DNA of 64,000 bases. Source: Strigops habroptila (Eukaryota; Chordata; Aves; Psittaciformes; Psittacidae). The DNA lies in assembly GCF_004027225.2 (NCBI RefSeq), contig NC_044288.2:3874719-3938718 (forward strand). The letters are read 5' to 3'. Position numbers and translations under genes: made by a program. Of the stretch, positions 14,165 through 24,632 are shown piece by piece (the stretch's first letter is position 1; each line of letters opens with the position of its first letter). The notes beneath the pieces are model-generated. The model did not search any database. It saw only the letters and a list, made by a program, of their open reading frames with translations, and had not been told where the DNA came from.

Positions 14165-14955
14165 ACCAGCGCTGTGCAACCAGGATGGGGCTTCTGCTCA
14201 GCCCTGCCAAAGGAAAGAAGAGAAGGGACTTAATCAGCATGTGTACAGTGGGATTGGGCATGGGGCAACACAGAACCCAGCCCCACAAATGTCTTTGCAT
14301 CTCCATTGGAAATGCACTCCAAGCTTTGCAAATATGTTCTGGCTTTTGGGGTGGGGCAAAAGCACAAGCAAATATCAGTTTCAGCACTCCCAGTGCTGTG
14401 TTATTGCCCTTTTGATGCTACTTTTTGTTTTGATTGAAAAATACTTTGCGGTCTGACCCAAACCTCACTCTTGCCTGGAGAGCCAATGTCAACATGAAGT
14501 GCTGCGAGCTCCTCAGAGGGAAACGTTTAACATTACAGAGTGAAATAGAAATGCAAAGCAGCAGCCAGGTCCTTTCCAGTTTTGCTTCTTCCTTCCCAAG
14601 GACTTCCAGCATTGGTTTTCCTCTTTTCCCAGTGAAACAAAGTCACATTTTGGGGTCTCAAGCTTCCTGCCACACCACTCGCAGATGAAGTGAAGCCCAG
14701 CTCCCAAAAGAAGGGCAGTGTCCAAACCCGCTCTCGCTCCTGCTCCAAGATATCATCCCACCCCTGGCAGGCTTTTCCACGCAAAATCATTCCTCCTGGA
14801 GCCGAGCTGAACACCTTCCCCTCTTGGCATGGTGTGCGGAGGCCAGCCAGGCTGTCAATAGTTGTTTGATGCTGGAAAAACCTTGGATCAGGAATAAAAC
14901 ACCACAAAAATACAGCCCCCAACCCCTTCCTCTGATCAACTAAAGCAACGCTTCT

Positions 14956-15135
14956 AATCATAGAATAGAATCAACCAGGTTGGAAAAGAGCTTGAAGATC
15001 ATCAGGTCCAACTATTCCCCAGCACTACCAAGGCCACCACTAACCCATGGCACTGAGGGCCTTGTCTACACGGTGTGAGAACACTTCCAGGGATGGTGGC
15101 TCCACCACTGCCCTGGGAAGTGTTCACATAAGGCT
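14956..15135 (-). repeat. CR1 LINE fragment, divergent subfamily
   Basis: The minus-oriented fragment starts AATCATAGAATAGAATC and contains CCCCAGCACTACCAAGGCC and CTCCACCACTGCCCTGGGA. This wording differs from the dominant CR1 copies here and matches the copy at 41281-41379, so it belongs to another subfamily. Confidence 0.85.
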
Positions 15136-18100
15136 TCCATCTCCCCATCTCACACCCTTTCCTTGGCCAGATTTCTGCTCACTCTTATGCAGTCATTAGC
15201 CAGTCTGCCACTGAATGAAAAAGCCCATGAAAGCCATGAAATTGGGCATGGCTTGAAAACAACTTCAGCTTCTGGATCTTGGCAATGTATTTAATTTCAC
15301 CTAGGGAAACTCAAACCAAGAGAGGCCTTTGCCAAGGTGTCTATCTCTAGGGCAGCATGTGCATGGGTGTTCAAGGCATTTACGCCCTACCTTTGCATTT
15401 GCTCTTGTTATTGCAGCATGGAAGGGGAAAACCTTCACATGGACATGCACTTTGTACATCTGGGTACCTCCATGGAGGCTTTCTAAGGCCTCTGCCTATG
15501 TGGATGTGTTTCAGGCATGCTGGGGGGTGAGAGCCTGTTTGTTTGTGTCTGTTTCTCTATCTGCATCCTGGCTGGTTGTTGGTATGGGCTGCGTTTCCCT
15601 CTGCATATGTCTCTGTGGCTATGTGCCTGATTGCGTAGGAGAGTTTCCCATGGCTTCTTGGTGCCATTCCCAGGCTGCTCCGACAGCAAAAGGAACAGTC
15701 CGCAATGGAAAATTATTAGACAGCAAAGGAAGAAGAGGGGAAGCACTGAGAAATGGTTAATTTGCAGAGAAAAGCCAACTAGGGAAACCAGTGCCCAGAG
15801 GGGCTATTTGATGTCTCCTTCCAGACACACAGAAGGGAGCAGATGGATGTTTGGGAGGGGATGCTGGGGTTGCACAAGAGGTGTCCATGGCCAAACAGGG
15901 TGAAAGGGAGAGCCATGGGGAGGCAAAGCCATTGTAGGTGCCCCACTGGTTGGCTTTCAACCTGCATTTCATTCCTTCAGGGTTGTAAAGGGATGTTTCC
16001 CACTCGCCCTTTTCTGGCACCTAAACCAAGCAGCACCTGGAGCAGAAAACCTGGCTGCCAGCATCTGCGCGGCTCGCGGGAGTGACAAAGGTCTCTGGGG
16101 GTTCCTCTTTGGTTCATTTCTTCAACAAAACTTCCCTGTGCATCTTGGTGGAAACAGCCCGGAGATAATAACAGGAGAGATGCATTGACCTATGGGATTC
16201 CTGGAGTGATCAAACTGCCAGATAACAGAATAAATCTTTTTCGTGGGCTGGGGATTAAATCAGAGCGTGTTAGCTGCTGCAGCCTCTTATTTATTTGTGT
16301 TCTCTTAAATTGCATTTCCCTTCCCCCCATGAAGAGCACTTGCAGCCTAGAGCTGTAAATTACTGCAGCCCTTTATGGTAAGTTCAGACACTGAGTCTCT
16401 TAACCTTCCAAACACCTCTTGTTGCTCTTAATGGCCTCCAAAAGCTCTCAGGAAAAGAGAAAGCAAAAAGGGGGAATATGATTCGATAGGAAGCGCAAAC
16501 CTCGGCGTTGCACAACAGCTTGACCCGGCCTGAACGTCACCTAAAAGACATGAGCTTGATGTGTAACTCTTGGCTGGTTCATGACGTTGGATGCAGCATT
16601 TCATCTCTGCTTCACTTCATCTGTCCCTGCTTCTCCACAGCTTCTTGGGGCTGAGGATGGTCTGCACCATGCTATAGGGCTGCAGGGAGCTGAGGGCATT
16701 GCTCTTGTTCATAAGCACATCTCCTTCCCCCAAAATGGAGCATTTTCCCATCTGCTGTGTCAGGGGCTGCACCTGGATATCTGGGATTCAGGGAGCATCT
16801 CTGGGATTTGGGTAGGAGAGCTACAGAGCACCAGACCGACGAGTTAGCACTGAAGAATGGGTGAAAGAAGACCCAGAGGGGGTTTGGTCTCTAGTGTCTA
16901 TCAGCAGAAATTTTTGATGTGGAGAAACATGTTCTCCTTCAAAAGAAAATGGAAAAAGCCCAAGGGAAAAAAAGAAAAAATAATAATAATTAAAAAATGT
17001 GAAATAAGTGTGAAATTTGCTGTGAAATGGTTCCTCCCCTGGAAAAAATTTCTACATTTCAATGTTTAAGCCCCACTTTCAGAGGAGGCTCCTGCCCGAC
17101 CCCCTGATGTTCCTCTACCTCCCCAGGGCAAGTTGCTCCATGTCCCTCTGTGTACCTATGAATGAGCAAAGCAGCTCCCTCCAGTCCGGTGTGTGTGGAT
17201 GCTGCTGCAGACACAGGATGGGAAGCACAGCTTCAAGACCCTGCTTTCCCTTGGCAGGATCCAGCCCCTCCTGCCCACCTCCCCACAGCCCATCAGCCCA
17301 CTGCCAGTGGTACCCAGCCCACTGCCAGCAGCCAGCCCAAAGGATGGAGCTGGGAGCCAGGATCTCGGGAGCACCAAGTCACACCAGACACCACAGATAG
17401 GACAAAATGAGTTTGATAGCCAGTGCTATTCAGGCGCAAAAAGATTTGCAGTGATGCCTGTCCTACAAGGTGGAAAAATCCCATCAGAGCTGACACTGCA
17501 CAGGCTTCGTGCCGCTGTTCCGTGCTGGAGCCTGGCCCGTGGTGGGGCACGGACACCAGAATCAGGCTGTGGGGCCAAATTAGGCTGCTGTTGGTGTTGA
17601 GATTGGCAGATTGATAGCAAGCCCAAATGTGGCACATTAGCTTGAAAACACCTTTGGGCTGTGCTGGGGGAAAGCAATCAGAGAGGCGAGCTCGTTGCGT
17701 GGTGCTGCCTGTTCCTGCAGCGCCAGCTCGCCTCTTCCCCTCCTCGGCAATTTTCACTCCAAGAAACTTTGTTTGCATACGAAGCAACATTTCCAGAGTC
17801 AGTTCCAATCCTGTTTGCACTGGCTGGCTGTGCTCAGGACCAGCTCTCCTTCCTCCCTACACCAGATACCGGCGCTGTTGCATGAAGAAGAGGCAGAGAG
17901 GGAGACCAAGAGAGGCAGGGACAGACACACATATGGATAAAGGTACAGCTTTACAGAGGCAAGAATCTCTTCTGACTTTCTAATCCTTCCTTGCAGCAAC
18001 AACTTTCTGAATCCCATCCCAACAGCCCCCAATCCAGGCACTCATCAGAACCCCAGTGAATTCCCAGGGCTCTGCAGAGCCACTGGCACATCCTCAGTGC

Positions 18101-20527
18101 TGAGTTCAGCGACTGCCTTTCCCTTCCCAGCCCATTCCCAGCCCTTCCCGCAGCCACTCCATCCTCTTCGCCACAATCTAGACTAGAAAAGAAACCCAAA
18201 ACAAATGGGCTATGAGGCCTAGTTCCCAGCCAAACATTCCTAATGAATCTTGATTTTAGAAAAGCAAAATTCCCGGAGACGCCGAGTCAGCCCATCCTTC
18301 TTCAAACCTCATTGAGCATCCCACAGAGCAGGGAGAGACGAGCTGCTCCATATTCCTTTCTATTTGTTTAAACACCATCCATTTAAGGCCGGTGCAAGTC
18401 AGATCAATCAGCAGCACCAGCGTGGGCTGCCCGAGGTGTTCATGTGCTGATTCATTAGAGGATGCTGAAACCCTGCCGCCCCACGCTGCGACCTGCAGGG
18501 GACCAGCAGCCAAGTTCAAAGCCAGCCCTGCGAAGCCACCCGCTGCCGTGGCACAGCGGGGATGGAGCCAGGGGAGGTTGGAGGTCTATGGAGCAAAGTA
18601 CACAGGCCATCGGGTGCCAGGGAGACAACGTGGCTTTTCATGTCCCAAATTAGGAAACAAAACAGCGCCGGCACCCGGGGGAACTGCGGGAAACTTCCGC
18701 TCCAAGGGCAGCGGACAGGGTTCAGAGGAAGGGAAAAATCATTGGGAATTGGCAGCTGAGCATTAGGGGGCCGGAGGTGGAGGCGGGAGATGGGGATTTG
18801 GGCTCAATGAAGTGAGAATCGTGCCTAAGCCCCTGGTGCTCAGCTGAAATCCCACTGCTGCAGGCAAAGCCTCCTGGAAGTCACCTATATACGCAATTGC
18901 CATGGGCACTGCTGCACTGATTCTTCAGCAGCAGCCTCCAGGCTCCCAGCAGAGCACTTTCCCGAGTGCCAGCAATGGTTTCATCCTGCCGCTGACCTGC
19001 AGGGATGCTTCAGGGCCCCATTTTCCAAAGTCCTTGGTAATTCTGGGTGCATTCATCTCTGACTACCCCCAAGAGAGGCCCAAAGTTCAGACACGGCTGA
19101 GTGCCTCCTCTTTAGGAATCTGGCAGCTTTACCAACCAGCTGAGCCCTTGTTAATGGGCAGCAACAGCATCCCAGGAGCCCTGAGCAAGTCCTGCTTCAC
19201 TAAGCATTGTGCTGGCCTTGGCCGAGAGCTCCGTGAGAGCACGAGAGGGCAGGAGGATGTCAGGATCGTTGTCCCCAGGGTGACAGTGAGCAATGGGAGA
19301 TGCTCTGCCCCATATAGAGGACTGCCCTGAGCCCTTCTCCAGTGATGCTGCACCCAGGGGAGCAGCCCACAGACTGCTTTATCATCCCAGATTTAGGAAG
19401 CAAGAGGTGAAGTGCTGAGAGATCTTGTCCTGAAGGTCCCCCAAAGAGCCACTGAGAAACCAAGCAGCCAACCCAGATCCCCTCCACTCTTGCCCGGTGG
19501 TAAACGGGTGATTTTCCAGTCCACTGGCACCACCAAAGCAGTCTTTTTGGTATCGCAAGTCCTCCTATGACCTTCTTCACCTCCTGGGGCTGGATGGTAA
19601 AACGCCACTTGGCCACTGACCCTGAAGTGCAGAGTGCCTGGCACATGGAGATGTGGGTCCAGCACATGAAGACATGGGTCCGGCACATGGAGATGTGACT
19701 CCAGCAGCCATTAACATAGAAGGGCAGATTGAGCGCCCATCATCGACCATCCTATTTCCTATTGACTCAAAGAGCTTCAGGCTGCTCAGAAAGATCAATT
19801 ATCCACTGCTGCTAATCTTCAGGGACATCCGAGATCACTGAGAAATCACAGATAAAAGCTGTTCTACCTCTTCCCTGCCCCGTGAACCTCACAGACACAA
19901 CACTGGGAGGAAAGTTCAACGATTCATTTGGTTTTCAAAACCACATCCTGAGAAAAACAGCACATTTTCCAGCCAAAGGAAAATTCCTTTGTCAGCCCAA
20001 GTCCCTATAAAGCTGTTAGGGAGCTCATTTTAGTTGACTGAGTGTGCTCACACATCTGCGATTAGACATTTTACAGATCCTTTCTGTTAGCCTCCCTATT
20101 TGAAACCCTTCCCAAACTTCCTGAGCAGGATTTTCTTGTTCAACCATTTGTATTTAATATCCACACTGAACCATTGCTGTATAAATAGCAAAAGCTTTAT
20201 CTTGACTCTAACCAGCAACCTCAACTTAAAGCTAAATGCATAATTTACTGCAAATTAAACTTAATGGGACTGGAATAATTATGTTGACTTTTGGAAGTAC
20301 TTCAGGATAAATACATGATTAGATATTTTGCACACCGGGAGGAAATATTTGTTTTGAAACACAGAATCTTCCCATTCAGCCTTTGGATGGAACTTTTCGA
20401 GGTGACACTGTCAGCAGACAGATTACAGGACTGTTAAAGGCTACTTAAAGAAATTACCCTGCTGTGTTTGCAGCACTGGAAAGATGGGAAGTCTCCACTG
20501 GAACATGGTGTCTGGTTCACTGTGCAT
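15136..20527. other. Intergenic DNA, no gene seen
   Basis: No gene is supported. Two blocks are AT-rich and free of repeats, at about 16140-16480 and 19920-20480. An adenine-rich AATAATAATAATT stretch lies near 16978-16993. Confidence 0.55.
19641..19703 (+). repeat. Three-copy 21-bp tandem repeat
   Basis: Three consecutive 21-base units begin at 19641, 19662 and 19683. Each starts GCACATGRAGA and ends GGGTCC or GACTCC. They differ at a few positions. Confidence 0.85.
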
Positions 20528-20772
20528 GGAATCATGGAATGGTTTGGGTTGAAGGAACCTTAAAGCTCATCCAGTTACAACCCCCTGCCACGGGCAGGGA
20601 CACCTTCCACTAGAGCAGGTTGCTCCAAGCCCCTGTGTCCAACCTGGCCTTGAACACTGCCAGGGATGGGGCAGCCACAGCTTCTCTGGGCACCCTGTGC
20701 CAGCGCCTCAGCACCCTCACAGGGAAGAGCTTCTGCCTCAGAGCTCATCTCAGTCTCCCCTCTGAGAGACTT
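20528..20772 (-). repeat. CR1 LINE 3' fragment
   Basis: A minus-oriented CR1 3' region of about 245 bases, from GGAATCATGGAATGGTTTGG to GTCTCCCCTCTGAGAGAC. Its core is nearly identical to several other copies in the window. Confidence 0.92.
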
Positions 20773-21829
20773 TAACCTCTGAAGTTAAAGCCCAGGGGGG
20801 ATGTGCACACCCAGAGCCCTCCCCAAGTGCACCTCTTGATTTTAATTATCCCTCTTTTTATTATTTATTGGGATAACGTAATGACTGCATCCTCCAGGAA
20901 CCTTCATTAACAATGAAAAACAACCCTGACAAGACAATTAGATTATTTTTTTTTTCCTAGGTCTCCATTAAATTAAGACTCAAGTGCTACTGGAAGTGTT
21001 TAATATCACAACACATTTAACTGAGGGCTGCTTTGTAATAAATAAATCACCAAAGACAATGTGGGAGCTTTCTTCTCCTGAAGGCTTTTCTTACAATAGG
21101 ATTTCATTTTCCAGCTGGGAAATGCATTGAAAGAGTTTCTCCTTCCTCCATGACACCTTTCCCAGCAACAGAAAACTTCCATCAGAAGAGTTGCATGAAG
21201 TTGTGGGCACCTTGGCTGGCAGGTCCAAGTTCTCACTGTTATTAGGAGGAATCCCACAGCAAAGCTCTGCAAGCACAAGTCAACCCCATCTCCCCTGCAC
21301 AGTGATGGGAAAACCTGGCTTCTCTGTGCCACAAAGGCTTTGCAGTCCTGGAATTTGGCCTGCAAATGTACTCTACCAAAATAACCCTCAAAAAGCAAGA
21401 TATGGTTGATGTGGAGATCTTCTCTACAAGCTGCCACATGGGTACCTGCATCAAGGCTCCCTCCATCACAGCTCCCAGCCCAGAGCCAGCGAAAGAAATC
21501 CCAGAGGCCATCACAAATTTGGAACATTTATTTATGCAACTGATTTCCTTAAAAGAAAGCCAAAAATAATCAATCATCATAAAAAAAAAACAAACAAACC
21601 AGTTCACAACAGCTGGATGTGCGTGGTACAATCCACATCAGTGTCCCTCCTTCACCATCCCTCCCTCCATCCCACTGCACCATCCTCCTCCGCGGTGGAG
21701 CCGCCTCATGGTACTAGTCCCATGGTTGGATGCTGCCAACTTTCAGGGTCACTTTTGCTGCATATAGACAAAATTGCTCCAATTTGTTGGTTTGGGTTTC
21801 TTTTTTTTTTTTTTCCCCTGCATTTTAAT
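20773..21829. other. Intergenic DNA beyond the distal candidate polyA site
   Basis: AT-rich in its first part, with AATAAATAAATC near 21037 on the plus strand. No coding exon or repeat is recognised. A T-run at 21800-21815 borders it. Confidence 0.45.
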
Positions 21830-21851
21830 GTTTTCCTCTTTTTTTTATGGT

Positions 21852-21863
21852 TTTATTTTTATT
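21852..21863 (-). terminator. Candidate distal polyadenylation signals (two adjacent AATAAA)
   Basis: Two adjacent minus-strand AATAAA hexamers lie at the end of a 3' UTR-like AT-rich stretch. The genome is A-rich just downstream, so oligo-dT reads primed here could be internal priming artefacts. Confidence 0.35.
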
Positions 21864-21934
21864 ATTAAAAAAGCACCACTCCAATCTGTAATACCAATAA
21901 CCATCATCCATCTTAAGAACAGTATTTATAGGTT

Positions 21935-21968
21935 TATATATATATTTCTATATATATATTTCTATGTA
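21935..21968. repeat. TA-rich simple repeat
   Basis: Two copies of TATATATATATTTC in tandem lie within the probable 3' UTR. Confidence 0.8.
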
Positions 21969-23342
21969 CAGGATGTCCTTGCCTCATTGTCAGATGAGCA
22001 GCTCAGTAGGAGTTGGAGAACACGGTGGTTTGTATAGCACTTGGGTTTCAAAGGCTGCCTTTTGGAAGAGATGCCCTAAAAACCCAGAGACATCCAGCAA
22101 GGAGATTTAAAAAGAATTAAAACAAAAATAATCATCTCCCTTTTAAAACATATATACAACTTCTCCAGTCTCTGTTGTCTCTTTAGGACTAAATGGGGTT
22201 TCAATTTGCCTTCTTGCTGGCAACATTTAACCTGTGAAGGACTGCAGGATGCTCCATCCCTGTGAAGGATGCAGGTAACCCATGCTCCTGGAAGGTCTGG
22301 GATGAAGCAGGAGCATCCCTCCAGCCCCCCTCCAGGCTCCGGGGCTGAACGGTGCCAACATTATCCCATCCCCAGGAATTTCAGAGGCTCAACCCATCCA
22401 TTTTCATACAAAACCAACCAATTTCTGCACCCTGGGACCTCTCTGCACCCACCGTGCAGCACCCTAGGACAGCACAGACACAGCCACAGAGAGGTGGGGA
22501 TTGGGAAAACAAGGTGTGGATTGGACTGATTTATTCCAAGTGAAGGCTTGTGATGCAAGTACCAGTGTTACCAGGTCCTGGTGTAATGGGACCATTTTGC
22601 AGGCTCTGGTGGGGTCAAAAGACTATTTGGTCAGGAGGCAGCATGGGCACATGGCAAGGTTAGACAGCAGGGATGGAAAGAAGGGGAATAATATTGCATA
22701 GCCCTTGGAATAAGTTATTGACAGGCTATGTGAATTATTCAGCAAGAAATCCAAGTGCCTGGGCCAAACTTCCCACTGCTGTTGAAATGCCCATCACCAG
22801 CCCTGGGTGTCTGCAGGGCAGTGGGTAGGACATCCCCTAAGGTGGAGAGAGGACAGAGATTTATCCTGTTGCTCTCCTCCAACCTGGGAAGGTGGATGGA
22901 ATTTCCTCCTGGGTTTGCTCATCCAGGGCTCTGCAGCCTTGGTGCTGTGGTTCGGTCCAAAGACAGAATCCATGTCTTTCAGTTATGGAATGGATCTGAA
23001 TGTAATTCCCCAGGGAGAGGGATCCCCAGGCGCCAGGCAGGCAGGATGGGGAAGCTGCCCCTGCCCTGGGGAGATGGGGCTGGAGGATGAGGGAACATCG
23101 GGGATGGGGGGAATGAAGGATGGGGCTGCCCATCTGCAACTTCCAGCAGATGGAGGGCAGTTTCTCATTTGTTCTGCTCCATCCCTCCAAAAAATGACCC
23201 CAAAGTGAAAGGTTCTGCCTGGCCCTCAAGACAGAAGCAGCCTCCCCTCAGTTCCTCCCCTCTCCTCTAGACCCCAGACCTGCATCCTTGTGGTTACATC
23301 TTCTTGAGGCCATTTGCAGGGAGAGAAAACCCTGACCACAGC

Positions 23343-23348
23343 TTTATT
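23343..23348 (-). terminator. Candidate proximal polyadenylation signal (AATAAA)
   Basis: Minus-strand AATAAA about 1.2 kb after the PTPRU stop codon. The bases that follow on the minus strand, TGTGGTCAGGGTTTTCTC, are GT-rich as expected for a downstream element. Confidence 0.4.
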
Positions 23349-24569
23349 ACAAGCAGGCTAAGCAGAAACCCCTGTAATTACCACAATATCAGACCAAAAA
23401 GGTGACATCTCACACCTGCCTGCAGCAAGATGAAGCCAAAAAAGAATCAGGTACCTTCAATCACCAGCCCCATACACTTGTCCCTGGGTGGCACCAGGGG
23501 TGTGGGGACCTCCTCATGCCCATCCCCAAAGCTCTGCCATGACTCAAGGCTTCAGCACAGCTCACCCCATGCCAACAGCATCACCAAAACCAACCATCCC
23601 ACTTCACCAGCCCCAGAAAAGCCAAGAAAAGCCAAGCAGCATCGATGGACAACTGCCTGAGAGCAGCATCCAGGATGGACCCACATTCTGAGGGCTTCGT
23701 TTCCAGGCACCAAAGATGCATCATATGCAGCGATTCACAAGGGAAGCGTTAGAAACGGACCCATGGGCTGGTACCTTTGTGTCAGCCGGGGAGGAATCAA
23801 TTGCTACAGATGGAGAAGATGGTTTGGAGATGCAGAAGAACCAGCATTTGAAAAGCTTTGCAAAGGCACCAGGAGGGGTCTGGGTCAGTCCCTGCAAGGG
23901 GGACTTGGCACTCCCTGACACCCACCTCTCGTCCCTCATCCCGGCTCTGTCCAGGGCTGGATACACAAAGGGTGACAACTCACAGAACTAAACAATGTGA
24001 AGATCAAACTCCTGGTGAGAACAGGCAGAAAACGGGCTCCTCTCAGGGTCTTTGCTCCAGCTCAGAGTATGTCCCCACCAAGGGCAAAACGTGCCAGCAA
24101 CCATCTGGACTCCTCAGAAGAGCAGCTTTGATTCCACGCACAATTCAAACAGCAACATCTCTTCTCCAATAATCCATCCTTCCTGCTGGGAAACGGCCTC
24201 GGCTCCTCCTGCCCTCCCTGGCCTTCTCTCCAGCTGCTTTGGAGATGCCCAGGCAGCACCACAGGGCCGCATCCTGCACATACCATGACCATGATTCAAA
24301 GCGATGCAGGGACAGGACGAGTCGTGGCATCTGACCTGCGGCCACTCAGACACGCTCAGGGTGGGAAGGAAAGATGGGGAGCGGAGGATGAAGATGGGGA
24401 GCAGCCGACACGTCCCCACATCCTTTCGTTATCCTTGATCTGCTGGGTTTTCTCGTTGGGTCCTTTGCTGTTTCCTCCTCACCTTCAGCACTAACACAAC
24501 GTCCAAGCGCGAACCGCGCGGTGGCACAACCCCTGCGCAAGCCCTTGCCGCCCCTCTCCTGGCAAGGTG

Positions 24570-24632
24570 CTATCTAGTCTCCAGGGACTCCAGATATTCC
24601 AGTGCTATATCGTAGCAGAAATGATACTGCTC
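24570..24632 (-). CDS. PTPRU: PTPRU exon 31 coding part: C-terminus and stop
   Basis: The final 63 coding bases read [20 protein letters not shown] and a TAG stop (24570-24572). This is the expected C-terminal helix of D2. The acceptor is CCCAACAG. It lies about 2.9 kb from exon 30 and is too short to be noticed without homology. Confidence 0.95.
   Translation of the reverse strand, partial: EQYHFCYDIALEYLESLETR

Larger units (their letters stand above)
21830..24569 (-). other. PTPRU: Probable PTPRU 3' untranslated region and downstream flank
   Basis: No coding exon is visible after the stop codon. Read on the minus strand, candidate AATAAA signals lie at 23343-23348 (followed by a GT-rich stretch) and, in two overlapping copies, at 21852-21863. 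The segment 21850-22170 has the look of a 3' UTR end: AT-rich, with TGTACATAG, a TATATA repeat and a run of adenines. The first signal would give a 3' UTR of about 1.2 kb, the second about 2.7 kb. Which one is used is inference. A direct repeat of AAGATGGGGAGC occurs at 24371-24402. Confidence 0.4.

Noticed and set aside
21030..21045. Plus-strand AATAAATAAATC as the polyA signal of a plus-strand gene
   Set aside because: No coding exon on the plus strand leads into it; AT-rich DNA yields such hexamers by chance.
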